A stretch of 64,000 bases of DNA from Flavobacterium praedii. Its GTDB lineage: Bacteria > Bacteroidota > Bacteroidia > Flavobacteriales > Flavobacteriaceae. Numbering within the stretch: position 1 is the first letter of the stretch; each line of letters starts with the position of its first letter. Positions 51,771 to 60,527 of the stretch are shown here, one piece after another. The stretch lies in the NCBI RefSeq assembly GCF_026810365.1, contig NZ_CP113948.1:955001-1019000 (forward strand). The letters are read 5' to 3'. Both the position numbers and the translations under genes were made by a program. The notes under the pieces are model-generated. The model was not told the origin of the DNA. It saw only the letters and a list, made by a program, of their open reading frames with translations, and did not search any database.

Positions 51771-52241
51771 ATGGCAGAAACTCACTCAAAAATTTTATTC
51801 CGATTTCATAGTGCTATTTTAGATGAAGAAGTAGTTGAAACCATTTGGTCACAAATAATTGATTTGGAAAAAGGAATCTTTAAATTAGATAACGTTCCTT
51901 TCTATGGGCCACTTATTGCAACAGAAGATATTTTCTATGCTAAATACGATGAAAATGAAGAAGCCATTGTATATAAAGAAACGATTTCAATTTCTGGGAA
52001 TTCGATTATTCAAGTTGTGATTTTAAAAGACAATTATGATAAGGAAATTATTAGAGAAAAACTCAAAGTAATGAATTGTCGGTCTGAAGGATTTAATGAA
52101 AAGTATTTTGTTGTTGAAATTAAAAAAGAGGTTGATTATGTTGTAGTAAAACATTTTTTAAATGAATATTCTGAATTAGAAGTATTAGATTTTGCGGAAC
52201 CCTGTTTGTCCAAAAAACACAGTGATGATTTATTGAAATAG
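51771..52241 (+). CDS. DUF4265-like small protein
   Basis: 156 aa from the ATG at 51771, one base after the phosphorylase stop; the frame extends upstream into that gene but the ATG fits the family start. 'KILFRFHSAILDEEVVETIW' and 'YKLDNVPFYGPLIATEDIFYA'-type strands (here 'FKLDNVPFYG') resemble DUF4265. Cytosolic, alpha/beta, function unknown. Probably cotranscribed with the phosphorylase. Confidence 0.65.
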   Translation: MAETHSKILFRFHSAILDEEVVETIWSQIIDLEKGIFKLDNVPFYGPLIATEDIFYAKYDENEEAIVYKETISISGNSIIQVVILKDNYDKEIIREKLKVMNCRSEGFNEKYFVVEIKKEVDYVVVKHFLNEYSELEVLDFAEPCLSKKHSDDLLK

Positions 52242-52270
52242 TTTTTATATCAGATTTAAAGGCAATGTAA

Positions 52271-52837
52271 ATGATTAAAACAATTTTCAAATCTTCCGAT
52301 TTATTAACCCAACAAATTCAAAATTTAGGAATTGATACTTGGGACGATTTATTGATTTACGTTAAAAATATTCCCTACGGCCGAAACGCCAACCGTGAAG
52401 ATTTGTCATTAATTTTAAAAGAAAACAAAGGCACTTGCAGTTCCAAGCATGCTTTTTTGAAAGAAATTGCCAACCTAAATAAAATTCCAAACGTAAAACT
52501 CATTATTGGAATTTATAAAATGAACGAAATCAATACTAAAATTGGAACTATTCTCTCTGATAACAGTATTGATTTCATTCCTGAAGCCCATTGTTACTTG
52601 AAAATTGATAAAAATCGTATTGATTGTACAACTCCCAAATCGAATTTTGCTAAAATCGAAAAGGATTTATTGGAAGAAATTGAAATTGAACCCTACCAAG
52701 TTGGAGAGTTCAAAATCAAATTCCATAAAAATTTCATCAAAAAATGGTTGTCGGACTCAAATGCTACTATCACTTTTGAACAATTGTGGGCGATTCGAGA
52801 ACATTGTATTACTTATTTATCACAACAATATTTATAA
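52271..52837 (+). CDS. Transglutaminase-like small protein
   Basis: 188 aa, not assigned to a named family. Cys in 'NKGTCSSKHAFL' (about 57), His in 'EAHCYLKI' (about 116) and Asp in 'RIDCTTPKS' (about 124) occur in the order and spacing of a transglutaminase-fold cysteine protease/acyltransferase triad. No signal peptide. The core is short and there is a basic C-terminus. It is the last of three rightward genes after the nucleoside phosphorylase. Catalytic role is inferred only. Confidence 0.55.
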   Translation: MIKTIFKSSDLLTQQIQNLGIDTWDDLLIYVKNIPYGRNANREDLSLILKENKGTCSSKHAFLKEIANLNKIPNVKLIIGIYKMNEINTKIGTILSDNSIDFIPEAHCYLKIDKNRIDCTTPKSNFAKIEKDLLEEIEIEPYQVGEFKIKFHKNFIKKWLSDSNATITFEQLWAIREHCITYLSQQYL

Positions 52838-52869
52838 AATTATTTTTATTTTTTAAATATAATTTATTA

Positions 52870-53835
52870 TTAGAAGTGTTGAACAATTAGATAGTAAATT
52901 GGCATACCAATTGTGATGTTTACCGGGAATGTTACCGCGAGTGCCATGGGCAAATAAAGACCGGGATTTGACTTGGGTACCGAAATTTGCATTGCTGCTG
53001 GAACGGCGATATAGGATGCACTTGCGGCCAATACGGCAAAGATGAATCGGTTGGTGATATCATCGGTGACAAAGGAACTCAAAACTGCGAATATGCAACC
53101 GTTGACCAAAGGAATAATCATTGCAAAAAGGAAAGGAAACCATCCGAATGAGAAGAAGGATTTTAGTTTTCTACCACTTGTTACTCCCATATCCAGAAGA
53201 AAAATGGCCAAAAATCCTTTGAAAAGGTCATTAGTAAAGGGTTTGATTCCCTCTGCTTGTTTGGTACTCGCCAAAAAGCCGATTACCAAACTGCCAAGGA
53301 TTAACAATACACTACTATTGGTCAAAGAGTGTTTTAGGACAGCACTGAATTTTATTTTATCAGAAGATTGATCTTTATTGAATATAGATATCAGGACGAG
53401 CCCAATGATAATGGCAGGTGACTCCATTAAAGCCATTATAGCGACCATGTGTCCATGAAGGGTTAATTGCTGTGATTCGAGATAGGAAACCGCCGTGACA
53501 AAGGTAACAGCACTTACCGAGCCGTAGGCCGCCGCAATGGCTCCTGCATCATAAACACTGAGTTTTCTTTTTAGGATAAAAAAGGTGTACAATGGTATTA
53601 GCATCGAAATCATGATTCCAAAGAGCATGGACAAGGCAATCTCGCTCGAGAATTCTTCATGCGACAGTTCTTGTCCTCCCTTAAAACCAATAGCAAACAG
53701 CAAGTAAAGTGAAATAAATTTTGATGTATTAGGTGGTATTTCCAAATCACTTTTTAGGAGTACTGCAATCACGCCAAGCACAAAAAAAAGTAATGCTGGA
53801 TTGGTTAGGTTCTCGAGTAATAGGTTTAAGTTCAT
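52870..53835 (-). CDS. SbtA-type sodium-dependent bicarbonate transporter
   Basis: 321 aa, ten or so transmembrane helices. The opening 'MNLNLLLENLTNPALLFFVLG' segment and 'KFISLYLLFAIGFKGGQEL' are typical of the DUF897/SbtA family, as are 'YGSVSAVTFVTA' and 'ESPAIIIGLVL'. Cyanobacterial SbtA imports bicarbonate with Na+. The gene follows that for an exported carbonic anhydrase by 53 bases on the same strand, giving a CO2-hydration and bicarbonate-uptake pair. No SbtB (PII-like) gene is near. Confidence 0.85.
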   Translation of the reverse strand: MNLNLLLENLTNPALLFFVLGVIAVLLKSDLEIPPNTSKFISLYLLFAIGFKGGQELSHEEFSSEIALSMLFGIMISMLIPLYTFFILKRKLSVYDAGAIAAAYGSVSAVTFVTAVSYLESQQLTLHGHMVAIMALMESPAIIIGLVLISIFNKDQSSDKIKFSAVLKHSLTNSSVLLILGSLVIGFLASTKQAEGIKPFTNDLFKGFLAIFLLDMGVTSGRKLKSFFSFGWFPFLFAMIIPLVNGCIFAVLSSFVTDDITNRFIFAVLAASASYIAVPAAMQISVPKSNPGLYLPMALAVTFPVNITIGMPIYYLIVQHF

Positions 53836-53888
53836 GATATTCTGTGTTTATTTATTATTTTATTATTTACTGTCAATTTAAAAAAGTG

Positions 53889-54635
53889 TTACTCAATAAA
53901 CTCAAGTTCTCCTGTGCGTAATGTGTAAAAGGCTCCTACAATTTTGATTTCCCCTTTACTTTCCATTGTTCGTAATATTTCGCTTTTTACCCTAATCTCA
54001 CTTATGGTATGACGAACATTGTTTTGGGCAACTTCTTTGACAAAGGATTCGTTTTTGGATGATTTTTCACCATGAAAATCTTTGCTCATCTCAACTGCGG
54101 GCTTTATGTTTGCGAGCATTGAGGTTATGTTTCCTAACTTTACATCATCTATTGCACTTTTTACCGCTCCACAGTGTTGATGCCCCATTACCAATATTAG
54201 TTTTGCCCCAGCTACTTTACAGGCAAATTCCATACTTCCCAAAAGGTCTGTGTTTACAAAATTGCCCGCTACCCTGCCCACAAATACATCTCCAATTCCC
54301 TGATCAAATACATCTTCTACAGGCACTCTGCTATCGAGACAACTTAGAACCATCGCCTTTGGGTGTTGACCTCCCGTTGCAACTTTTCTAATTTCGTCTG
54401 AATGCTCGCGTTGCGTTACGTTACCGCTTTTAAAGCGTTGGTTGCCTTCTTTGAATTCAAGTAAAACCTGATTGGGTGTTAATTGATCCTGTTCTGCTTT
54501 AGTCAGCACATGCTGATGTTTATAGGATCCCGTGTGAGATGTATTGTTTTCATTTGAAATCTTGTTTGAATTCGTTTTACATGATGGAAACAATTGTAGG
54601 AACAAAACTAAGGTTGCAACTTGTAACATTTTCAT
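53889..54635 (-). CDS. Exported beta-class carbonic anhydrase lipoprotein
   Basis: 248 aa. Residues 1-19 are a lipoprotein signal ending FPSC (Cys19), followed by a 30-residue Ser/Asn linker. The beta-CA zinc site is complete: Cys99 and Asp101-Arg103 in 'SCLDSR', His152 and Cys155 in 'GHQHCGAVKSA'. Interconverts CO2 and bicarbonate outside the inner membrane, which would feed the SbtA transporter next door. Export as a lipoprotein is unusual for beta-CAs, most of which are cytosolic, but is seen in Bacteroidota. Confidence 0.9.
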   Translation of the reverse strand: MKMLQVATLVLFLQLFPSCKTNSNKISNENNTSHTGSYKHQHVLTKAEQDQLTPNQVLLEFKEGNQRFKSGNVTQREHSDEIRKVATGGQHPKAMVLSCLDSRVPVEDVFDQGIGDVFVGRVAGNFVNTDLLGSMEFACKVAGAKLILVMGHQHCGAVKSAIDDVKLGNITSMLANIKPAVEMSKDFHGEKSSKNESFVKEVAQNNVRHTISEIRVKSEILRTMESKGEIKIVGAFYTLRTGELEFIE

Positions 54636-54818
54636 AATTTGTTTGATTTAAAATTTGACATTGCAAATGTGGGAACTAAAAAACATAAATTTTCATTTAT
54701 ATTATTAATTAAAAGCATTAAAATTTTTTATGTTTTTATTTCGATTTAATTCTTGTTCGGCATTAATTATTCTGCCATCGTTTACAATGGAAGCGTTTCG
54801 TATGATTGATTTCATTCT

Positions 54819-55772
54819 TTACTTTTTTATAGCTCTTTCCAAACGGTCATTTATAGATTTACCAAGTCCTTTGTTGGGCAAACGCTCTGCAATGATTACG
54901 TCCAAGTTGCTTTTGTCCAAACGGTGCATTGTGGCATATAAATTCTTTGCGGCTTCGGCTAGATCTCCTGTTCTGGAGAGCACTTCTTGAAGTATATTTT
55001 CGGTACCTGTAATTTCATCCTTGAACAAAAGCAACCCAACTTTTTTACCAGAGAATGATGGTATCAACTCGGGTACATTGTCGGTAAGATAGGTGCTGGT
55101 TTTTGGTGCGTAATGTCGCGAAAGCATTCCTGGAGCATCGGGTGTACTGTTTTTAGTAGTTGTGACTTGCACCTTTCCCACGATTCGTTCTATAGCTTCT
55201 ATTGAAATTGAACCGTGCCTGTAAAGAATCGGTTTATCATTTTCGAAACCAATTATTGTAGATTCTATTCCGTTTTGGCACGCTCCTCCATCCAATACAA
55301 TTTCCAAATTCTCTTTGAAATAGTTTGAAACATGCATGGCAGTTGTAGGACTTATACAACCGAAAGGATTAGCACTTGGTGCTGCCAGCGGAAATTCAAG
55401 TAGTTCCAAAAGCGCTAATGCCACAGGGTGATTCGGTACTCTTACAGCAACAGTCTCTTTGCCAGCAGTGACGATGTCTGGAATGTGAGGTTGTTTTTTC
55501 AAAACTAACGTTAACGATCCTGGCCAAAACTCCTTGGCAAGCTTCCAGGCCATGTCTGGAATATCAGAGGCAACCGTGTCTAAAAATGCGGTAGACTTGA
55601 TATGTACAATTAATGGGTTGTAAAAGGGTCTCTTTTTTAATTCGAATATTTTTTTCAAAGCATTTTCACTATAGGCATTTCCGGCCAATCCATAAACGGT
55701 TTCGGTGGGAATAGCTATTATCTCATCATTTATCAAAGCCTGCGCGGCTTTGGTTATATTAGTTGTTGTCAT
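54819..55772 (-). CDS. Threonylcarbamoyl-AMP synthase, Sua5 type
   Basis: 317 aa: YrdC/TsaC domain (about 1-205) with 'IPTETVYGLAGNAY', 'KRPFYNPLIVHI', 'PGSLTLVL', 'VAVRVPNHP' and 'APSANPFG', then a Sua5 C-terminal domain (about 225-317) joined by 'APGMLSRHYAPKT'. It makes threonylcarbamoyl-AMP from threonine, ATP and bicarbonate for tRNA t6A. Its bicarbonate use makes its place beside carbonic anhydrase and SbtA notable. The 183-base gap to the carbonic anhydrase gene may hold a second promoter. Confidence 0.9.
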   Translation of the reverse strand: MTTTNITKAAQALINDEIIAIPTETVYGLAGNAYSENALKKIFELKKRPFYNPLIVHIKSTAFLDTVASDIPDMAWKLAKEFWPGSLTLVLKKQPHIPDIVTAGKETVAVRVPNHPVALALLELLEFPLAAPSANPFGCISPTTAMHVSNYFKENLEIVLDGGACQNGIESTIIGFENDKPILYRHGSISIEAIERIVGKVQVTTTKNSTPDAPGMLSRHYAPKTSTYLTDNVPELIPSFSGKKVGLLLFKDEITGTENILQEVLSRTGDLAEAAKNLYATMHRLDKSNLDVIIAERLPNKGLGKSINDRLERAIKK

Positions 55773-55781
55773 GGATTTTTT

Positions 55782-56618
55782 TTAAGGATTACAATTGTCG
55801 CAATACGTAGGGTCTTCAGATTTTTTTTGGTTTGGATACATTTCTTCTTTTACATAAGAACATTTTTGGCAGGTATAGATATGACTTAAAGTGGATTGGG
55901 TTGGAAAACGACACCATTCACAAGGAAGACCCAGTTTGGCATCCGTCACCCCAAAACCTGGGGTATTGCAATTAGGACAACAGGAATTGATTTTATCGGC
56001 TAATTTTAGGGCAGCACTTTCAATAACATTCATACGGGTAGGATTGTACATTGCCCGCATATCGGTTTCAATATAAACTGATCCATATAATTTGATGAAA
56101 TGATTGTACACGTCCACTAATTTTCCCCAATCGCTGATGCCTTTTTCTATTTCAATAAAATCATCGATGGATTTCCTGGCAATCAAGGCGTGTGATGGGA
56201 ATTTTGCCCTTCCAGCAAATTCATCCAACTCCTGTTTGCTATGTATTACAGCACCACTAAAATTGGTGTCCATACTTAACTCTCTGGCAACAATCTCCAA
56301 ATTATTTTTTTTGTCGATAAAAAATAAAAACTCATCATCGGCAGGAGCAAAGAAAATGGATGGGTGTGAGCCAAAAGAACCTTCGCTTGCTATGGCCATA
56401 TCACAATTGGTCAACTCCATAGCCATAAGGCATTTTTTCTTGGCGGTGTTTATTGGATCCTCTTTCCTATCTATTTCTCCTGTAAATGTTCCAAGTTCAT
56501 CGGTGTCAAAATTTGAAACTACAAAACATTTCACACCTAATTCCCTTGCTAAAATTGGAGCAATTACTTTTTCTTTTTCATGTTTGGTTGCAATTAGCAG
56601 TTTTCTTCCAGCAAACAT
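55782..56618 (-). CDS. DUF6671 protein with C-terminal zinc ribbon
   Basis: 278 aa. The N-terminal alpha/beta region ('GRKLLIATKHEKEKVIAPIL', 'NCDMAIASEGSFGSHPSI', 'FFAPADDEFL') resembles DUF6671 proteins; the last 70 residues hold two CxxC pairs ('CCPNC', 'CEWC') and two more ('CQKC', 'CDNC') expected to bind zinc. Function unknown. The gene ends 9 bases before sua5 and starts 1 base after the 95-aa gene, so it belongs to the same transcript. Confidence 0.7.
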   Translation of the reverse strand: MFAGRKLLIATKHEKEKVIAPILARELGVKCFVVSNFDTDELGTFTGEIDRKEDPINTAKKKCLMAMELTNCDMAIASEGSFGSHPSIFFAPADDEFLFFIDKKNNLEIVARELSMDTNFSGAVIHSKQELDEFAGRAKFPSHALIARKSIDDFIEIEKGISDWGKLVDVYNHFIKLYGSVYIETDMRAMYNPTRMNVIESAALKLADKINSCCPNCNTPGFGVTDAKLGLPCEWCRFPTQSTLSHIYTCQKCSYVKEEMYPNQKKSEDPTYCDNCNP

Positions 56619-56619
56619 T

Positions 56620-56907
56620 TTATTCTTCAGTATTAGAAAAACGAATATGAACCGTTGATGTTATCACTATATTCTGGTTTTGTGTTGTTCCTTCAGTTAT
56701 TATTCTGGAGATTGCTTCAACACTTTCTTTTAGTTCGGGAATTCTTCTTATTGCGATTTCGTCTTCCTTTCCATAACGCTCCTGTGAACTGAAGTTCTTC
56801 TTTTGATGGAAATTGATTTTGTTGATGAATAAGTCCATCAATAGTTCCTTTGCCTCAGTTGGTGAAAAATTACCGTCTATAAGTATAATTTTCTCAGTTG
56901 TTTTCAT
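56620..56907 (-). CDS. Unknown 95-aa protein of the bicarbonate cluster
   Basis: 95 aa from the ATG at 56907 (a TTG two codons earlier is possible). Not recognised. 'KIILIDGNFSPTEAKELLMDL' begins a likely alpha/beta fold, with a final strand 'NIVITSTVHIRFS'. No cysteine pairs or membrane segment. It is not PII-like and so not an SbtB. Its first 14 bases overlap the end of the upstream microprotein gene in another frame, which suggests coupled translation. Confidence 0.65.
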   Translation of the reverse strand: MKTTEKIILIDGNFSPTEAKELLMDLFINKINFHQKKNFSSQERYGKEDEIAIRRIPELKESVEAISRIITEGTTQNQNIVITSTVHIRFSNTEE

Positions 56908-57073
56908 GTGCAATACTATTATGATTATAAATTTGAAGATTTTTTAGTCCCGATACTATTGAAATCGCAAGAAATAATTTTTGAAAAATAAACTCTCCTT
57001 CCATTAAAGTGGTTATAAAAAAAAGAACCGTCAATATTGCGCTTGCAAAAATTATAATTTCGACTGTTTTCAT
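56894..57073 (-). CDS. 59-aa membrane microprotein heading the bicarbonate cluster
   Basis: ATG at 57073, TGA at 56894-56896. The sequence begins MKTVEIIIFASAILTVLFFI and contains two hydrophobic helices (about 4-22 and 30-45) with a polar tail (QIYNHNSIAHENN). The gene overlaps the next start by 14 bases (ATGAAAACAACTGA), typical of a real operon gene. The upstream region contains TAAAGTACTTTA. Not recognised as any family; a small partner of the transporter is possible. Confidence 0.55.
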   Translation of the reverse strand: MKTVEIIIFASAILTVLFFITTLMEGEFIFQKLFLAISIVSGLKNLQIYNHNSIAHENN

Positions 57074-57094
57074 TTGATACTATGTAGGTTAATT

Positions 57095-57106
57095 TAAAGT
57101 ACTTTA
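57095..57106. promoter_or_regulatory. 12-bp palindrome in the divergent lysR region
   Basis: TAAAGTACTTTA, a perfect palindrome 22 bases upstream of the microprotein ATG and about 190 bases before lysR. Candidate site for the LysR regulator or a core promoter region. Confidence 0.35.
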
Positions 57107-57262
57107 TGCTTAATTTTTATGGTCTATCTTTTGTATTTTGTATTTTCGAAAGGAACTTTTTAAAAGAAACTCTTGCCTACCTTTATTGATATTTTTCTCA
57201 ATAATTTTAGAAATTTTATTTAACAGCACAAAACTCCGAATTCAAATTCATTAATTTTTATT

Positions 57263-57270
57263 TATATTTG
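57263..57270 (+). promoter_or_regulatory. Predicted lysR promoter -7 box
   Basis: TATATTTG, 25 bases before the ATG at 57295. Confidence 0.55.
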
Positions 57271-57294
57271 TAATGTAATATATTAGATTTTTTT

Positions 57295-58218
57295 ATGAAT
57301 TATACTTTAAATCAACTCCAGATATTTTTGAAAATAGTAAAAACACAAAGTGTAACAAAGGCATCGGAGGAATTACATCTAACCCAGCCCGCGGTATCGA
57401 TACAGTTAAAGAATTTTCAGGAACAATTTGACATTCCATTGACAGAGGTGGTTGGGAGGAAAATTTACATCACCGATTTTGGCTATGAAATTGCCGAGGC
57501 AGCCGAGAATATCATAAACCAAGTACATGCCATCAACTATAAAACGTTAGCCTACAAAGGACAAATGGCTGGTAAATTGAAAATTTCAATCGTTTCGACA
57601 GGTAAATATGTGATGCCCTACTTTCTCGCCGATTTCATGAAAGAACATTCGGGGATCGAGTTGCTGATGGATGTAACAAATAAAAGTAGGGTTATTGAGA
57701 GTTTAGAAAACAATGAGGTCGATTTTGCACTAGTTTCCATTTTGCCTTCCAAACTCAATATAGAAAAACTAGACCTGCTTCAAAATAAACTGTATTTAGT
57801 GGGGAATACTGATATCACTATCGAAAAAGAGGATCAGGAAGAAAGTTTCTTCGAAAATTTGCCTTTAATTTTTAGGGAAAAAGGTTCTGGAACAAGGCAA
57901 ACCATGGTTAGTTTCTTTGAAAGAAACGCCATTTCGGTATTGAATAAAATGGAACTCACCTCAAACGAAGCCGTAAAACAGGCATTAATAGCTGGTTTGG
58001 GTTATTCAATTATGCCTTTAATTGGAATAAAAAGCGAACTGAGTAACAATGAACTGCAAATAATTCCAGTTAAAGGATTGCCTATTACAACCAACTGGAG
58101 TTTAATATGGCTCAAAGGAAAAAAGCACTCCCCTGTTGCAAAAGCAATTTTAAACTATATTGAAAAAGAAAAATCAAATATCGTACATGATAAGTTCGAA
58201 TGGTACGAAAAATACTAA
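57295..58218 (+). CDS. LysR-family transcriptional regulator of the bicarbonate cluster
   Basis: 307 aa. N-terminal winged HTH (1-60, 'FLKIVKTQSVTKASEELHLTQPAVSIQLKNF' in outline) and a periplasmic-binding-like effector domain (about 90-300, 'GKLKISIVSTGKYVMPYFLADF'). Divergent from the six-gene leftward cluster, the usual place for its LysR regulator; CbbR/CmpR-type LysR proteins control carbon-fixation and bicarbonate genes elsewhere. Effector unknown; the CmpR/CbbR analogy is inference. Confidence 0.85.
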   Translation: MNYTLNQLQIFLKIVKTQSVTKASEELHLTQPAVSIQLKNFQEQFDIPLTEVVGRKIYITDFGYEIAEAAENIINQVHAINYKTLAYKGQMAGKLKISIVSTGKYVMPYFLADFMKEHSGIELLMDVTNKSRVIESLENNEVDFALVSILPSKLNIEKLDLLQNKLYLVGNTDITIEKEDQEESFFENLPLIFREKGSGTRQTMVSFFERNAISVLNKMELTSNEAVKQALIAGLGYSIMPLIGIKSELSNNELQIIPVKGLPITTNWSLIWLKGKKHSPVAKAILNYIEKEKSNIVHDKFEWYEKY

Positions 58219-58283
58219 AAAATATTTTTAAAATAATGAGATTCCTTTTTTAAATCTATCTTTACTTTTTCAAAAAATAAAAA

Positions 58284-59408
58284 ATGAAAATAATACTTAC
58301 GGGAGCTACAGGTGTTTTGGGATCGCATATTATGTATGATATTCTAGAGCTTTTTATCAAAGAAAAGAAAAACGGAAAACTTTTTATTATTGCCAGAAAC
58401 AAAGGAAAAGTAAGTGCTTTAGATCGTATTAATGAGCTTTTGACTAGTGATTACACCCCTCAAATTTTACAAAAAAGCGGTTTAGAAAAAGTACATGAAT
58501 ATATCGAAATTATTGATTCGGACTTAGCGAATCTTAAAGGTAGTTTTTCAGAGAAAATTAAAGGGGCTTACTTTATTCATTCTGCAGGCTATGTCAATTT
58601 ATCTACTGACGAAAACCTAAAAGAAAAGATTTTTGATGAAAATGCCAAAATAACCAAATCTCTTTTCAAGACTTTTTCCCCTTTTATCACGAAGTTCATT
58701 TATATCGGCACTGCGTTTTCATCCGGAATACGAGACGGTATAATCGAGAATGATTTCCATAACCTAGATTTCACTCCTGAACATCGCAATGCGTATGAGG
58801 ACGCCAAATTTCATTCGGAGAATTATATTGCTCAGGAATGCAAAGCTTTGGGATTACCATTTCAGATTTTGAGACCAAGTGTGATTGGAGGTAAAATGCT
58901 GGGTACCGAAAGTCCTTATTTCATTCCAAAATACATGGTTTTTTATCTTTTGGCCAAGTTTTTTCATTTTACTTCACAGCGAAGAGGAGAGCAAGAAAAT
59001 GTGCGTTTCATCATCAATGAAGAAACAGGTTTAAATATCATTCCTGTTGATTATGTGGCCAGAGTAATTGTAAACACTTTTGAACGAGATGACATCGAGC
59101 AGCTGAACATTGTAAGTGACAAAAGCTTTAATATCGTGAAAGGATTACAGTTGATTATGAAAGAAGTGGGTTATACCAATTTTACTTTAATCAAAAATCC
59201 ACTCGATTTTACATATAAAAATACAATCGAAAAGCTGTATTATGAAAGTATTGGTAAGCATTTGAAACCTTATTTTATAACCAGTCCTAACGAATACGAC
59301 ACCACTTTGCTGAATTCAATTCTGGAAATTCCAAAATTAGACAGTCAGGCCTTTACCAATATGATTCGCTATGCCATATCCAATGATTTTAAGGATATTA
59401 ATGTGTAA
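58284..59408 (+). CDS. SDR-family NAD(P)-dependent reductase, thioester-reductase-like
   Basis: 374 aa, extended SDR with 'ILTGATGVLGSHI' (NAD(P) loop) and a catalytic Tyr-x3-Lys in 'NAYEDAKFHSENY' (about 171-175). The NAD_binding_4 (male-sterility/thioester reductase) features 'LRPSVIGG' and 'PVDYVARVIV' are present. Such enzymes reduce acyl thioesters or modify lipids or sugars; substrate unknown. Stand-alone gene after lysR. Confidence 0.75.
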   Translation: MKIILTGATGVLGSHIMYDILELFIKEKKNGKLFIIARNKGKVSALDRINELLTSDYTPQILQKSGLEKVHEYIEIIDSDLANLKGSFSEKIKGAYFIHSAGYVNLSTDENLKEKIFDENAKITKSLFKTFSPFITKFIYIGTAFSSGIRDGIIENDFHNLDFTPEHRNAYEDAKFHSENYIAQECKALGLPFQILRPSVIGGKMLGTESPYFIPKYMVFYLLAKFFHFTSQRRGEQENVRFIINEETGLNIIPVDYVARVIVNTFERDDIEQLNIVSDKSFNIVKGLQLIMKEVGYTNFTLIKNPLDFTYKNTIEKLYYESIGKHLKPYFITSPNEYDTTLLNSILEIPKLDSQAFTNMIRYAISNDFKDINV

Positions 59409-59559
59409 TTAAAGTTGCTGAGTTGCAAAGTCCCTAAAACTTTTATAAACTTAGTGACTTTGAGAAAAACTTAATGACTTAGTATCTTAGAAACTTAGTA
59501 ACTTTAAAAAAAAAAAGTACTTTTACAAAAAGCAATAAAGATCCCTACTTTTGGGTATT

Positions 59560-60492
59560 ATGATACAACTTAACAAAACTAATTTTCATATAGTAAAGTC
59601 CAAGTTTCAGCTGAAAAAACCTTGGGATAGTTTTGTTATCTTTTTTTTAAGCATCCTGATTACAATTCCTTTATTTATAGTACTTCACCAAAATTTAATC
59701 GATCCACATTGGTATTTTAATTTGGATCGAATACTTCTTTTTATTTTAGTTCTGACAATAATTCACTTCGCATTGTACACATTGCGAACCATAATTATTG
59801 TTTGTTTAGCACTCTATTTGTTGGTCCTTATTTATGGAACTTTATTTGGGAATTTTAGTTTCAATTCTGTTTTTGAAGATTATAATTCCATGTTGTACAC
59901 TATGAATAATAATCCATTTCCACAAGATATTATCATCGCCAAATTGCTGCCATTTCCTAATAAAGAAGAGATTTTAAAGGCAATAGAATACGAAAATCCA
60001 AAAGTTAGAAACTTTGCGATTATGGCCACTACAAAACATTTCAAAAATTGCAAGGGATATTCAGAGTATAGAAACTTGATTCAATGTTTTGCAGTTTTTA
60101 AAGAAATAAATAGTCGTTGGAACTATGTGAATGATCCCAAAAATGGAGATTATATAGCAACCGCACACGAATCCTTACGCTACTTTTCTGGAGATTGTGA
60201 CGATCATTCCATTTTGATGGCGGCTGCTATTAGGTCCATTGGCGGAACCCCAAGATTGATTCATACCAAAGGTCATATCTATCCCGAAATATTAATTGGA
60301 AATATGAAAGACCTTGAAAAAGCAAATTTGCTAATAAAAAATGTATTATTTCCATATGAAAGCCAACACAAGCAACTTAATTACCATATCGACGAGCGCA
60401 ATCAAGTCTGGCTAAATCTTGATTATACCGCAAAATATCCCGGAGGTCCTTTTCTGTCCGAAGAAATTTTGGGTGCATTGACATTAGAATAA
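59560..60492 (+). CDS. Membrane protein with transglutaminase-like domain
   Basis: 310 aa from the ATG at 59560. Three hydrophobic helices (about 25-45, 60-80, 83-105) precede a transglutaminase-like domain with Cys in 'FSGDCDDHSILMAA' and His in 'HTKGHIYPEI', then an Asp in 'NLDYTAKYPGG'. The orientation puts the catalytic part outside if the first helix is a signal anchor. Possible acyltransferase or peptidase; not further assigned. Preceded by an AT-rich spacer with repeated ACTTAG words. Confidence 0.7.
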   Translation: MIQLNKTNFHIVKSKFQLKKPWDSFVIFFLSILITIPLFIVLHQNLIDPHWYFNLDRILLFILVLTIIHFALYTLRTIIIVCLALYLLVLIYGTLFGNFSFNSVFEDYNSMLYTMNNNPFPQDIIIAKLLPFPNKEEILKAIEYENPKVRNFAIMATTKHFKNCKGYSEYRNLIQCFAVFKEINSRWNYVNDPKNGDYIATAHESLRYFSGDCDDHSILMAAAIRSIGGTPRLIHTKGHIYPEILIGNMKDLEKANLLIKNVLFPYESQHKQLNYHIDERNQVWLNLDYTAKYPGGPFLSEEILGALTLE

Positions 60493-60527
60493 ACGATAAA
60501 ATTAATTCTAGTGTTAGTCTTTTTATT

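Noticed and set aside
53889..54391. Plus-strand ORF over the carbonic anhydrase gene
   Set aside because: Leu/His-rich antisense shadow; the opposite strand keeps all zinc ligands.
56104..56658. 184-aa plus-strand ORF opposite the DUF6671 gene
   Set aside because: It is an antisense shadow of a gene with clear zinc-ribbon motifs; its own composition is Ser/Phe/Leu-rich with no domain.
56620..56907. SbtB-like PII partner for SbtA
   Set aside because: The 95-aa protein lacks the PII T-loop and ferredoxin-like pattern; no other candidate is adjacent.
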